NCBI GenBank assembly: GCA_023055505.1
Contig: JALIRH010000013.1
Coordinates: 6,820,001-6,884,000 of the forward strand
Direction: 5' to 3'
Source of the DNA: Callipepla californica brunnescens
Lineage: Eukaryota; Chordata; Aves; Galliformes; Odontophoridae
DNA: 64,000 nt
The notes beneath the pieces are model-generated. The model was not told where the DNA came from. It saw only the letters and a list, made by a program, of their open reading frames with translations, and searched no databases. Below, piece after piece: positions 25,501-35,616 of this stretch. Both the position numbers and the translations under genes were made by a program. Every line of letters begins with the position of its first letter. The stretch's first letter is position 1.

Positions 25501-26067
25501 AAGAACGTGATTTCCTGATTCATTAAGCTCTGGTGCCTTCACTCCCTTCTGACAGAAGAGTTTAGAGAGAATGCATTGTACACAGAAATGATGATGTTTT
25601 ATTCTTTCTTGTTTTCTCAACCCTACTTTTCTTCCTGCTTTTTGGTTTTGGGTGTTGTTTTTTTTTTTGTAAGGCATCAGCAGATGAAGTGCTTTAAGCT
25701 TAAGAGTGTTCAGATTACATCTTACACAGCAGAAGTAAAGCAGTATAATTTTCTAATCAGAATGGTCTGAAATGTTCCATTAAAATGGAAAGATTTTTAT
25801 TTGTCATAGCAGCTTTACAATTTGTGACATGGTTATGAAATAGATGAAGCCAATAATAAAGTAATCTCTCTTAAAAAAACTGTCATTCAGTTAGCTCTGA
25901 CAAGTGATTGTCTAATTTATTTGCAGTGATTCTGAAAAACACACTCCCACATTTAGGGATAAATATATTCTTAGTGAGAAAACCAGATTTACTTATCTAA
26001 CTCCTTTGTCTTTCGTTGTATAGAGTGCGGTGAAGCTGCATCCCTTGCCATAGAAAGGGAGACGTAG
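7465..26067 (+). CDS. ZDHHC15: ZDHHC15, palmitoyl-acyltransferase (11 coding exons, complete)
   Basis: Joined exons (7465-7582, 10239-10265, 11890-11984, 12641-12761, 13610-13679, 14358-14390, 15412-15532, 17496-17628, 18858-18984, 20359-20468, 26024-26067) give 999 nt, a 332-aa protein. All introns are GT-AG and the phases agree. The product is a four-pass membrane S-acyltransferase that transfers palmitate from acyl-CoA to protein cysteines, in known orthologues mainly at Golgi/endosomal membranes. Visible parts: TM1 about 16-35, TM2 about 50-68, the cytosolic zinc-binding cysteine-rich domain (C125, C128, H138, C139, C142, C145, H152, C159) with DHHC at 150-153 (catalytic C153), TM3 about 167-187, TM4 about 206-233, an STLE version of the TTxE motif at 237-240, and a PaCCT-like GFNLGF segment. 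The start ATG has A at -3 and G at +4 and matches the MALS methionine of the human protein, which as I recall starts six residues earlier. ZDHHC2 was considered, but MALS...LRCC and NEERPEVQ fit ZDHHC15. Confidence 0.95.
7671..7690 (+). repeat. (CGGGC)4 pentanucleotide repeat
   Basis: Four exact tandem copies of CGGGC lie just inside ZDHHC15 intron 1 within the CpG island. The G-tracts could form a G-quadruplex on the plus strand. Confidence 0.9.
8018..8037 (+). repeat. (GTTCC)4 pentanucleotide repeat
   Basis: Three exact GTTCC units and one GTTCT unit lie in tandem at the 3' edge of the ZDHHC15 CpG island, in intron 1. Confidence 0.88.
8636..8888 (+). mobile_element. CR1 LINE fragment (3' end)
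   Basis: ZDHHC15 intron 1 holds a CR1 3' end: GGTTTCAAACTAAAAGAGAG, GGAGATTTAGACTGGATAT, GCACAGGCTGCCCGGAGAGG, then the tail CTTTAAGGCTCC and AAATGATTCTACGATTCTTT. The last part is the CR1 8-bp terminal repeat. It is a close relative of the copy near 21515. Confidence 0.92.
9935..9957 (+). repeat. (TTTTA)n microsatellite
   Basis: About four tandem TTTTA units lie in ZDHHC15 intron 1. Confidence 0.9.
10239..10265 (+). CDS. ZDHHC15: ZDHHC15 coding exon 2 (27-nt micro-exon)
   Basis: Bounded by TTTTTCAG and GTATGC. With the flanking bases it encodes VTLSNPAEK (residues 40-48), which matches the VTVLSPAEK loop of the human protein between TM1 and TM2. Its length is a multiple of three and both ends are phase 1, so it can be skipped without a frame change. 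Confidence 0.93.
11861..11889 (+). repeat. (TGTT)5 plus T7 forming the exon 3 acceptor tract
   Basis: Five exact TGTT units (11861-11880) run into seven T and the AG of the exon 3 acceptor. The polypyrimidine tract is therefore a microsatellite. Confidence 0.9.
11890..11984 (+). CDS. ZDHHC15: ZDHHC15 coding exon 3
   Basis: Encodes the end of codon 49 through K80: TM2 ([16 protein letters not shown]) followed by the KSIFTLP segment conserved in ZDHHC2/15/20. Donor is G|GTAAGA. Confidence 0.95.
12641..12761 (+). CDS. ZDHHC15: ZDHHC15 coding exon 4
   Basis: Encodes Y81-G120 of the cytosolic loop before the zinc domain, with [10 protein letters not shown] and [10 protein letters not shown]. These are the best residues for telling ZDHHC15 from ZDHHC2. 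The donor G|GTCAGC lacks the usual A at +3 and is weaker than the others. Confidence 0.95.
13537..13568 (+). repeat. TA-rich alternating repeat
   Basis: An imperfect (TA)n tract interrupted by G and C lies in ZDHHC15 intron 4 about 40 bp upstream of exon 5. It is largely self-complementary. Confidence 0.88.
13610..13679 (+). CDS. ZDHHC15: ZDHHC15 coding exon 5
   Basis: Encodes residues 121-143, with split codons at both ends, covering the first part of the cysteine-rich domain: [20 protein letters not shown]. It holds zinc ligands C125, C128, H138, C139 and C142. Acceptor TTTCAG, donor GT|GTAAGT. Confidence 0.96.
13722..13845 (-). mobile_element. CR1 LINE fragment (3' end)
   Basis: Begins about 40 bp after exon 5. 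On the plus strand it reads AATCACGGAATCACAAATCACAG, then GGTTGGAAGGGACTTACCTC, GAGTCCAACCCCCCTGCAAA and GCAGACTGCACAGGAAAAG. This is the reverse complement of a CR1 3' end. The right-hand limit is approximate. Confidence 0.85.
14358..14390 (+). CDS. ZDHHC15: ZDHHC15 coding exon 6 (33-nt micro-exon with DHHC)
   Basis: Bounded by TTTTGCAG and GTATGT. With split codons it encodes [12 protein letters not shown] (residues 144-155), containing the catalytic tetrad D150-H151-H152-C153. The length is a multiple of three and both junctions are phase 2. Confidence 0.96.
15412..15532 (+). CDS. ZDHHC15: ZDHHC15 coding exon 7
   Basis: Encodes V156-T195: the [12 protein letters not shown] end of the DHHC domain (with C159) and TM3 ([19 protein letters not shown]). 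Acceptor CTCTAG, donor A|GTAAGT. Confidence 0.96.
17468..17495 (+). repeat. (TTTA)n forming the exon 8 acceptor tract
   Basis: About five TTTA units run directly into TTTCTAG, the acceptor of exon 8. Confidence 0.9.
17496..17628 (+). CDS. ZDHHC15: ZDHHC15 coding exon 8
   Basis: Encodes G196-L239: the lumenal loop after TM3, TM4 (residues about 206-233) ending in [11 protein letters not shown], and the start of the STLE motif. Donor G|GTAAGG. Confidence 0.96.
18436..18512 (+). mobile_element. CR1 LINE 3' tail
   Basis: A short CR1 tail: CTAGGGGGTTGGACTCGATG, GATCTCTTGAGGTCCCTTCT, then ATGATTCTATGATTCTA, the CR1 8-bp terminal repeat. It sits in ZDHHC15 intron 8. Confidence 0.93.
18858..18984 (+). 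CDS. ZDHHC15: ZDHHC15 coding exon 9
   Basis: Encodes E240-S281 plus part of codon 282: [20 protein letters not shown], then [20 protein letters not shown]. It contains the C-terminal conserved (PaCCT-like) segment of DHHC enzymes. Acceptor GTGTAG, donor AG|GTAAGT. Confidence 0.96.
20359..20468 (+). CDS. ZDHHC15: ZDHHC15 coding exon 10
   Basis: Encodes S282-H318: [20 protein letters not shown] followed by an acidic stretch (residues about 307-317). It matches the SPGDGHSFPMRS...NPLL region of human ZDHHC15. Donor G|GTAAGG. Confidence 0.94.
21515..21785 (+). mobile_element. CR1 LINE fragment (3' end)
   Basis: CR1 3' region with GTGGTTTCAAAGTAAAAAAG, GGAGATTTAGACCGGATATA, GCACTGGCACAGGTTGCTCA, GTGGTGGTGCCCCATTCCTG and a decayed tail CTCAAACGAGTCTGTGATTA. 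It shares its layout with the copy near 8636. Confidence 0.92.
23425..23650 (-). mobile_element. CR1 LINE fragment
   Basis: The plus strand shows reversed CR1 wording: GAAAAGCCCAACTCCCTCAG, GATCATCTTCATGGCCCTCC, TGGACCCCCTCCAACAGCTC and GGATGCAGTACTCAGGATGG. This is a more 5' part of CR1 than the other copies. Confidence 0.92.
24890..24905 (+). repeat. Poly(T) run, 16 bases
   Basis: A T16 run in ZDHHC15 intron 10, preceded by further T-rich sequence from about 24872. Confidence 0.9.
24991..25019. repeat. Perfect 13-bp inverted repeat with 3-nt loop
   Basis: The arm AGATCTACATGTA (24991-25003) is followed by GGT and the exact reverse complement TACATGTAGATCT (25007-25019). It could form a hairpin in RNA or a cruciform in DNA. 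Function unknown. Confidence 0.95.
26024..26067 (+). CDS. ZDHHC15: ZDHHC15 coding exon 11 (terminal, 44 coding nt)
   Basis: After TTGTATAG the sequence completes codon 319 (E) and encodes [13 protein letters not shown] then TAG at 26065-26067. It aligns with the EGSSSLAVETET end of human ZDHHC15, sharing the E...SLA...ET pattern, which supports the exon despite its small size and the large intron before it. Confidence 0.85.
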
Positions 26068-29000
26068 CGGTTCGAAAATGGCACCGGTAGAAAGCTTGTT
26101 CAGAAAGGTCAGTGTATCTTCTTTTCTCTTCAAAACAGCCACTCTGCAAGGAATCTAGTTGGTAATCTTGAACAGATTTTGATTCTAGCAGGCACCTATC
26201 TCTCCTGACTGTTGACAGTTATTTAACATGCCGAGGACTTTGGTACAGCTGTGTGCCTACAGAGGGGCAGGTGCCCTTTTGCCACAATATCATGTTGATG
26301 CAACCATGCGTGGTAGTATTTCACCAGTATGTCCCTGTGGTGCTCAGAAATACATTGTTTAAGGGAACCTAAAAGAAAATAGTGTCTGCTTTGTAGCCCT
26401 GGGCTGTATGTTTGGATGTTTTGTGCTGGAGCCAAAAGCACTGTTTGTAGAGGAAGATACAAACCCTGCAGCTCCTCTGGTGAATGCAGCAGGGATGATT
26501 CTTTCCCCTAAGCTGTTCAGTTACAAAAATAGCAATCTGTTCTGTGTTTCATGAAAGGTGTGGGAAGGTGGAGATACAATCTTGAAAGAAACTGAGGTTG
26601 AGAACAACCACACTGTGGCTCTATGCACTCGGGAATGAATGAAAAGTAGCTTGTAATGCCCGCATCAGCCATTATTCTATTTGTTTTTCTTCATTCTTAA
26701 GAAACCTGGATACAGTAACAGAAGATCTGGTTTGTGGGAGGTGCAGCTGCCAGAGCATTAACATGTAACAATAATTTGTTCTGAGTTTCAAAGTGGGGAG
26801 CAGTGGGGAGGTATCCTCACTATGTACTCCTGCATTAAGCTGCAGACAGTGTCCTCTTTGGTCTCCATAAGGTGTTTTCACAGTAGAGTACTATTGGCCA
26901 AGATTCAGTGAGTATCATCTACTGTCCCTCTTGCAGGAGGTGGAATAGCTGTGTAGAACTTTCCTGTCTACTCACTCTGGATGTTAAATAACTCGGAGTT
27001 GTGTGTTAAAACAGTGTAATGTGCTGCTTAGTTCTGCACGTCAGTAGAGGAACTCAGGAGTCTTACAAATGGCGTTCTTGCATGTTGTAGGAGCAATTCC
27101 ATTTTTTGCCACTGAGAAAAAAAAATAATGACAGTGTTTCTTCTGTAGGTAGTCATTGAGATCTAGATATTGCCATCCCACCCAGGGAGTGAAAAAGACA
27201 GCATTTACTCTGCATGGCTTTAAAATGATGCTCAAAGTTGGGATTCAACATCTATTCTTCATCAAATCAGTGTTTATACTGCACATTTTTCTGTATTTAA
27301 CTTTCAGCTTCCCTCTCAGGAGTCAACATCCCTTCTCTCTGCATGGACTTCAGTTTTGAGAGGCAGAAAATAAGTGGATCTTCAAGATGTAAAAGCATCA
27401 AGAAGTATCATTTGATTGGAATCTGCATTCTAGAGTGCTTCTCCAGAAATCCTGCTATCCAGATGTTTCAAGGCTTTATAAGTTTAAGTTATGGAGTGAA
27501 TGGAACAGTTTTACAGAGTGATCCTGGCCAATCTTCTTTGGCCTGCTCTCTTTATTTTATAAATAATATATATTTTTTATTCAAAATAGGTTAAAAAAAT
27601 TAATGATGTGAGTGCATTTCTAAAGGCCTTTTCGTTTTGCAAAGATCAGGGACTTGAGTTCTCAAAATTCTTCCAAGCCATAATATTCTTGGGGATGGTA
27701 TTTATACTGAGACTGATGTTCTAACCCTCTCAGCCAAGTGGTATTTTCTAATATAGTTAAAGTTCTGAGTCTGTTGAACTCAGTGAGGTACAGACTCACT
27801 TGAATTGGCTCTAAATTGATAGGTCATATATATGTGATGAAAGAAAAAGTGATGAATGTGTATATATAAATGTGCAACTATGTACAAAATCAGAATGATC
27901 ACATTGCTGGTATCAAGATTCAAGAATATTGTGGCCACAGCTGCTTTTTTTTTTTTCTCTAGGAGAGTGTAAATTTCTCACAGTTTGAGTTACAGTGCCC
28001 TTCAACCCTACTTGTAGTTACCCAAAGCGCAAACAGGAATTTTAGGCAGCACAACGTTCATTAATTCCTAGGGCTAAAGGGACAGAGTGTGCATAGTAAA
28101 TAGAGCATTATCAACTCATTCCTGGGCCCGTGTTCCATGGAAAATCTTGTTTGTGGAGTGGGAAAGGAAGATGTAGATTTGAAACACATGAGCTGGAACT
28201 GTGCGCTGAACATTCAGTGCCCACAGTAGTGCTTGGAGTGTACGTTCCACAACGGTGGGTTTAGTCCCTTCATGCTGAAGAGACTTTTGATGTACTGAGT
28301 TATCTCAAACTTCTTCCTCAGTAGGTACATTGACTGATATTTAAAAGGTTTTTCAGCACCAAGAGGTGATTAGATTCTTTATTTTGTTCCATGTGCAGTT
28401 AGAGGAATGTATCACTGTTTTTACTGGGTGGAATGGAACTGGGAATTTGCTGGCAGGACTATATGTATTTTTCTAGATCCAAGTCACTTGTTTTATCTGC
28501 ATGATTCAGACCTGGCAACTCCATCTCTTGTGTTTGAATGAGGTGCATGTTTACTGAATTGGTGTGCTGCTAAGATCATTTGTTGGCATTTTCTATCCTG
28601 ATTTTGCGTTTGTTCATCACCCCTTTTGTGCTGGCTCTGACTACAGAAGCAGTTGTCATGAGAAATCACTCGCTCTAAGTATCTGTTGGTGACAAAGACC
28701 TTGGCTACAGATTAAGACTCTTCTCCTCTATTTCCCCTGTTGTGCTACCAGTGGGAGTATGTTAGTGAGACAGAAGAGACACGCAGAGATGTTTTGTCGA
28801 TGAGAGGACGTTTTACTACCTGCTATAAACCGTGCCCTTTGGACGTGGTGTTTCATATGTCAGACTGTACTTAGGAGCAGCTCAGGCAATAGACTCCACT
28901 AAGTACTACGTCTGAAGTGCAGTTCTTAGGCTGGGAGAACCTGCCTCTATTTCCAAGGTACTCTCCTTTCTCTTCAGAGTTTTATGGAACCCTCTTGGAA

Positions 29001-29686
29001 TGTTCCTACTTCAGCTGCTTGTGTTGGGTGGTTCTGTCACCAGCTGGCTGTTGACCACTGAAGCTGTTTTTCTTGTTAAAATCTAAACATGCATTTCTCA
29101 CGGATGAATCTCATGCTGAGTTTTAAGTTGTGAAAGGCAGCACTAGAATCGATCATGTTGTTTCTGGTAAAATGTATTCTTGAGAGGGATCGTGAGCAGG
29201 AGGTCCCAGTTAATTGCAGTAGGATTTAGCACTGTTACCCGTGTGTTTGTGCCTTTAAAACTCTAAATTCCACGCAGGAGGATAAATTGCTGACTGTTCC
29301 ATTCTGCCAGCTGAAGTGTGTTTTTCAGATAGGAATATCAAAGCTTTGTGAAGCTGTGTGGATTTACAAGAGTTTTCTGAGCAGGATCTTTGTCCTTTTG
29401 AGGTTTGATTCTGTTTACAGCCATGTCGTTATTTGAATGCTGTTTCTCTGCCAAGCAAAGCAGCAGAAGAGCTACCTAAAAGAACTGCAGGCAGCATCCC
29501 CAGTTGCTGGCTAGATGCAGCACTGTTCATTAGTTAGTAAGTAAAATCTGTTTTTGTCTTGTGGTTATTATTAAAACAGATGTCTTTATGATAATGCAGC
29601 TATCCAGATCAGATTTAGAAGCAGCTTTAAAGGTTTCCAAGTACTTAAATGATGCTTTGGCATCTTTTTCTATCTTACGCTTATTA

Positions 29687-29692
29687 AATAAA
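29687..29692 (+). terminator. ZDHHC15: Candidate poly(A) signal of ZDHHC15
   Basis: This is the first canonical AATAAA noticed after the ZDHHC15 stop codon, which would imply a 3'UTR of about 3.6 kb. A second AATAAA occurs at 34124-34129. Which one is used cannot be decided from sequence. Confidence 0.4.
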
Positions 29693-29976
29693 CTTGCTTG
29701 TAGTTAGGTATAGCAAATTCTCCTTTTTCTTAAATGCAGCTCAGCTGTACAAATTCTCGTGCAGGTAAAAGTGATAAACAGTGTGATAGCTCAGAACCGC
29801 TTCAGCTCCGGCACCAGTCAGGTTTTCAGCATGGAACATGAAACAAATACTGAAGGAGAAGAAACTCCGGTGTGTCTGTGTGTCTGAACAAACTCAGTTT
29901 TGTTCTCTTAGGCTTAATTGAGAGAGAGACTTATTCTGTGATGAGATTTCATACTGTGCATGCTGAATTCCAGGGC

Positions 29977-30479
29977 TGTGCTTTAATCCGGCAGCAGCTC
30001 AGCACCACACAGCCACTCACTCACACCCCCCCAGTGGGATGGGGGAGAGAAATGCAAAAAAAGAAAACAAAAAAAAAGTAGAACTCATGAGTTGAGAAAA
30101 AAAATTATATACTAAGATAGAAAAGGAAGAGGAAAGAAGGATAATAGTGATGATAATTATATATATATCATCAGTCTCTGAGCAGCAGCTGCCTGCTTGG
30201 CCAATTCCCCATGATTTTTCAAGGTTTTTTTAACATGATGCCCTATAATATAGTATCCCTTTGGCTACTTGAGGTCAGCTGTCATGGTTCTGTCCCCTCA
30301 CTGGCAGGACAGTTCAAGGAGTAGAGAAACTGAAATGTTCTTGGCTCCACGCAGCACTGCTCAGCATCAGCTAAACACTGGTGTTTTATCAACATTGCTT
30401 TTCTCTTAAAGCCAAAACACTGCATCATAGCAGACACTACGAAGGAAAAATCAGCTCCATCCCTGCTGAAAGCAGGACA
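29977..30479 (-). mobile_element. Avian endogenous retrovirus LTR (decayed, solo)
   Basis: The minus strand resembles LTRs of avian endogenous retroviruses as I recall them: a start rich in AGCAGGGATGGAGCTGATT, an internal GTTGATAAAACACCAGTGTT and GCTGAGCAGTGCT, the GACAGCTGACCTCAAGTAGC and CCAAAGGGATACTATATTAT block, and an end with CTCTCCCCCATCCCACTGGG and GGCTGTGTGGTGCTGAG. The outer TG and CA dinucleotides at 29977 and 30479 suggest about 503 bp. No matching flanking duplication is obvious, so limits may be a few bases off. Internal viral genes are absent. The family (ERVL-like or ERVK-like) was not determined. Confidence 0.72.
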
Positions 30480-33400
30480 GTGGGGCAGGCTTCTCTGCCT
30501 CCCAAGGTTGAAGCTGATGCAGAAAGCTGCAGTGAAAAGTCTGGGGGGTGTTCACTGAAGCTGTAATTGAGCAGCTGGATCCCCGGAGGAAAGCTGTTTC
30601 TCTGTGTACTGCTGCTGAGGTCTGTTTGCTCCGTGTGTTATTGCAGCTGATGCTTCAAATGTCACTGCAGATGTCCTAATAAGAACACTGTTCTTTCACT
30701 TGGCATTTTTGGCCTTTAAGAAACTTGTTAATTAGAGATCTGGGCAGCGTTAAAGCAGTGATTTTTGACTATACCTACTGCTACCTATGGCTTTATAGCT
30801 GGGTTCCCATGTAGTTTATTATTTGGTTTTGTTTTCTAAGATTCTGTAGGAAAGTTGCATACAAAGAATGAAGTATACACAGGTTCTGCCAAATCTGCTA
30901 GGTAAGCTGAAGCATTCAGCTGAGTGCGTGTTAGTTTTTTTAACATGCACATGGCTCTTTGAGGGGTAAAATGCATTTCCACTTCCACCGGTACGGTTCT
31001 GTGGGCTCAGTCTGCATGATATGTTGTGGAAAAGGCTCAGAGTAACTTGTGTCCTCAGTAGATACCAGATTGCCAGCAGTTGTAGGAGCATCTGCCCACG
31101 GGACTGCCCGGATTGCTTTGGTGGGAATGTGGGAGCTGGAACATGGCCACCAGAAGGTGTAATCCTACCAGCCATCATCAGGTAGCAATGCATGTGGCGG
31201 GAGTGAGATCCCATGTCTCAGTGTCACACACCTGGAGTGTCTGTGTAAGTGTTGAACACAACAGTGAGCTTTGTTCTCTTAAATCAGGGCACAGGAGTGC
31301 GAGAATTCAGCCCGTGGATGTCATTCCTTGCCTTTGGCCTTTCATGGTCTCTAAGCATTTTACAAATGCCTCATATTGTGGGAGTGAGGACTTTTCCAAA
31401 GGGATGTCACTGTGTGCAAGAAGGAATTCTCTTGCTGTCTCTGTTGTGACACCTGCAGCCATCTTATCCCGCTTCTCTCAGGCTAGCACTCCAAAATAAT
31501 CCACTACGAACACCCACCCCCTCACCTCTCCTGTTTCTCCCACTTACATTCAGGTAGGCTGTACTTTTAGAGCAGGCATCATATTGATGCCTCTGCAGAT
31601 TGTATTATGCAAAGTCCCATCTTTGGCCAGTGAGTGTTGTCCAAGGAATTCGGACTTCAATAAGCATGACTGCACTGCATTATTTTGCTCTTGCTGAATG
31701 GGTACAGTGTTTTTGGTGTAGAATAAGATTGTATTCCTCTGAACAAGCAGTAGTACTGTATGTTTGAGTAGGCTGTGCTAGTGCATGTAGTGTACTGTAG
31801 CTGATGGGGCCTGGAAGGCTTTTTAATAGCACTACAGCAATGAATGTTTACTTCCTGGAACGAACCAGAAATGTGATTCAGCAAAATCTCTAAGAGCTGT
31901 AGTTTTAATATTCTGTATGCTGGCGTGGACTGAAAGCACAACTTAGTAGTAGTTACAAAACTTGATGTGTAAAGTCTGTAACATAATATGAATGTAAAAC
32001 GTCAGGGAAAAATAGAAATTAACCTTTTCTTCCCTGTAGTTAGATTTAAAGGAAGATGTGTTGCAATGCGTTCAGGGACCAGCTGCCTCCGAAGCAGTCA
32101 TGGAGCCAGCAGCACAGATTTGCTGTTTGCATAGCTGGCTCATTCGTGAGTGTTGAATTCACAGGCTAAGGAGGCACTGTTGATCTTGTTTATTAAGCCA
32201 GAATTAATTAACTCAGAGTTACCTTTTCACTTCTGTGACTCTTGCTACAAAGTTTCAAAGTTGATCCATATTACTTGAAAATAGCTTGAGTTTAGTGATA
32301 TTCTTCCAACTCTATCATCTTCTGTTTTGTAACAGAGCACTTGTTCTGAAGCCATCCATTAAAGCATTTCCATGGTACAGTGGCTTTTTTCATTACAGTA
32401 ACGGTCTGTCAAACAGTTGGGCTGTGATGAGCATGTCCAGGCTGTGGCATTATGATGTACTCTTCCTGCTTAATGCTTGTTTCCTTTTCTGGTAATTAAC
32501 ATTGAGATTGTGCCCACCCTTTGTTTCATTCTTGCTCTGCTTTTTCTATTTTCCCTTTTGCTCTTCCTCCTGAATATATAGTTGAAATATCTCAGCTTTC
32601 AGCTGTTTGTGCTGTTTTGTTTGGGTACTAACGAGGGGAGTAGGTGTGACTTACAACAGTGGGGTGATGTATTTTGTTTGTAACTAACCCTCATGTTGTC
32701 AGGGACCGCACTGTGATTCCTTTTGTTCAGCTTGCTTTGCTCAGAGCAGTGGGGTCCAACTTTCTGCATTGCTTTTCTGTTTCCTAAAAATCTTCTTTAT
32801 TCATTTTTCTAGCTTCAGTTTGAATCGTAAACCACGTGAAGTAAAATGTAAGTTTACTTTTCAAATAAGAGCCTGTAAGCTGGTTATGCCTCTGTGCTGC
32901 TTGAAATAACGTATTTTTTTCCGCATAAGGTTTTAAGATTTACAGCAGTATTTGCTAAAACTTTAGTGGATAACAACCACTGTTTTATATTACAAGAAAA
33001 AAGGAGGTGGTTTGTGTTAAGGAAAAAAAGGGGTAAAGGGATCATCCCTGGTTCTTATTTCAGCTGTGCTTAAAAAAAATAAAAAGCCACAACAATTGGT
33101 TGCATCAGATGCTGGTATCAAACAGCTGATGTAACTCAGAGGTATTACACCTGGTGGAATTGCTGTCATCTCAGGACTTTGTAGGCTTAAGCTTCTCGTT
33201 GGGGCTACAGGAAGCCCAGGGGGGAAGAAAGGTCTTCGTTTCCTCTGTCTTCTTTCTGAACTGGCATTATATGCTGCCTTCCTCAGATCACCATTTTCCT
33301 CTATAAGAGAAATGAAATTCCAGTGGATTTTCAAAAATGTTGGCCTGTTCTTTTCCCTGCTGGTTTCTGGAGGACCCAGGATGTGTACGAGCACCAGATT

Positions 33401-35610
33401 CTCATGTCATTATCTGGCATCCTGCTGATATAATGAAGCTCGTGGGTTGGTGCAGACGTGGCAGTCCAGGGAGGAGCAGAGGAGGCATTTCTGACTCAGA
33501 GGTGAAGAGGTAGGTGGGACACTTGTGCTGCTCTGAACGAACTCTGTGTGCAGGCATTCTTCTTTCACAGTGATGCTCACTTATAACTTTGTTGTGCGCA
33601 CTCATTGCCTCAACCTGAGTCATTCCCACTGATTCTAAATGGCAGTGTTGGAGCAGAGAGCCCTAGTGCTCCTTCCCCCAGCTTCCCTCTGGCTACTAAC
33701 ACAGAAAACAGAAGTTGCTGTAAATTACTCTCCCTGTTCAGCTGCTTTGCAGCTGAGAATCATTTGTTTGATTTGAAAATGGGTATCCCAAAGATGAAAC
33801 TTAATTAACTCTCAGGATTAGATTTCAGATCTCTCTGTATGTTAGAATTCAGCATTAGAAGCAGTTGTTACGTTGCTTTGAAGCAGAGCAGTTTGGCTCG
33901 TTAGTGTCAGTGGATGGTTGGTGGGAAACCTTGCATGAAGCAGGACACGAGGCAGCAGCTGCTGCAGGACTAGACAGCTCCATCTGAGAGCCAAGATGCT
34001 CCCTGCCTCCTCAGCTCAGCCAGAGCTTCCTCTGTAAAGCACTGCAGTGCCAAGAGCTTTTCCCATCAAGGAGGGCTGGCTTCTCGGGCTCTGTGCCAAT
34101 AACTGAATGATTTGAAACAGTATAATAAACCTCGTTTTATTGATTTATTACTTTCAGTTGTGTGAGAGGCAACCAGCATGGCCTGGTGTTGGTACTTACA
34201 GAAATCCCGAGTCTGCAAGATGTGCGTAGTTAACACTACTCCGTGCAACGAAGGAATGGCACTCAGAGCTGTGCTGTTTCACGTGAATTTCTGATCCCTT
34301 AATTTTGTAGAGAGCAGATGTTTTCCAGGGAACATTGCAAACAGTCTGCTGACAGCGTGTGGATGTTTAGTAGAGTTCAGGAGTTTCATGCTGTTGCTGG
34401 CATTGGTACTTTTGATATCAAATGGGTTTTTACAAAAGCTTTGGATACTTGTTTTTACTGTCCAACAGATGACTTTAATATGATTGTTTTGTGTATGTTT
34501 CACTAGCATTTTCCACGTGTTTGTATGGTTTCTACAGGTGAATATTCTGTACATTCTGCTTTGTCATTTTCTATTATGGTTTATACTAGAGAGCCTGCAT
34601 GGTTTATACTGTTCCGCAGGCAAGGACTGCATTAAAACCACTTTTGGTTAATTTATTATACTTGTCAATGCTTTTTTCCTACGTCTTAAAATCTTTTCCC
34701 CTGAGCATGGGCTATCTATGGAAGCCTTGTACAACTTTAATTAACTACAATTATCTAGAGTAGGGGAGGTTTGTTTGTACCAAGAAAAGGATTCACTGAA
34801 TCCTGCCCCCTTGTCTTAACAGTGTTGTTTGGAGCAGCCAGGCCTCAGCAGGATGCTTACCTTCAGTCCTTTGACAAGAAGGAAGAAGCTCCTGCTTGTG
34901 AGGGCACAGTATAATCCTGCATTATCTAGAACGTGGATGTTTGTAACAGGAGTAACAGACTGTAGCGTTTTGATCTATCCAAATTTATATTAGAAGAAGA
35001 TAGTACCTAGTTTACATGTTGTGCATTGTGTACTGACTGCCACAGATAGAAAGATGGCAAAGAGATGAATGCCTAACCTGCCTCATACAGCCTGCACTGA
35101 GTGTTCTGAAAGCGTGCAGATACAAGGGGGCCACATTTGTCTTTAAGCCCTCAGCAAAGCCAACTTTTTTGTGAACTGGCATTTCTTCAGAAGGGTTAGT
35201 GAGACAGCCTGCACCACAGATGTTTTCAGAGGCAAAACTTCAGCACCACAGAAGTAGAATTTCTATAGGTAGTGCTTCTCCCATCCTCAGTTCCCACCTC
35301 ATCTGCAGAGAGGTCCCATACACCGTAACAGGAAGATCATTTCTTCAGTATCATTGATCAAGGCAACTGCAGCCGTTCTACTTTAGAAAGTAATATTCAG
35401 AGATCAAAATGCAGAGGTGTTGATCTTTTGGTTTTGACCACCACCTGAAGACTGAAAACTCTGCCAGGAATGCAGCGTGGCTGCTAACAATTACAGTGGG
35501 TTCCAAGTGCACCCATCATCGTCGAGTTGATTAGTTAGAGGGGATGCAGCAGCCAACCTGGAGAGATGGAGACATCAGCACTAGAAATGAAGTGTACACC
35601 TTGATCATGT

Positions 35611-35616
35611 TTTATT
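35611..35616 (-). terminator. UPRT: Poly(A) signal of UPRT
   Basis: Plus-strand TTTATT is AATAAA on the minus strand, about 317 nt past the UPRT stop. It is a canonical signal in the right orientation and gives a compact 3'UTR. Part of that 3'UTR is a 15-base U run (plus-strand A run 35866-35880). Confidence 0.65.

Larger units (their letters stand above)
20469..26023 (+). other. ZDHHC15: ZDHHC15 intron 10 (5.6 kb)
   Basis: The largest intron of the gene separates the main body from a 44-nt coding end. It holds CR1 fragments (about 21515-21785 and 23425-23650), a 16-base T run (24890-24905), a perfect hairpin (24991-25019) and a possible alternative acceptor at 23121 (see findings). No other gene was recognised. 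Confidence 0.85.
26068..35610. other. ZDHHC15 3'UTR and convergent intergenic stretch
   Basis: Between the ZDHHC15 stop and the UPRT polyadenylation signal no further gene was recognised. The first part is probably the ZDHHC15 3'UTR, but its end is uncertain: canonical AATAAA signals occur at 29687 and 34124. An avian ERV LTR sits at about 29977-30479. The remaining open frames, up to about 130 codons, show no known protein and are judged random. Confidence 0.6.

Noticed and set aside
7465..26067. Assignment of the DHHC gene to ZDHHC2
   Set aside because: The paralogue shares the core, but the N-terminus (MALS...LRCC), NEERPEVQ and the short acidic C-terminus match ZDHHC15, as does synteny with UPRT and ABCB7.
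29972..30484. Target-site duplication around the LTR
   Set aside because: The bases next to the proposed TG and CA ends do not match each other, so no duplication is claimed.
30819..31499. Overlapping frames of about 130 codons on both strands
   Set aside because: No known protein, opposite-strand overlap and ordinary intergenic composition; most likely chance.
33017..33394. 125-codon minus-strand open frame between the two convergent genes
   Set aside because: No domain or splice support; its content looks like random translation.
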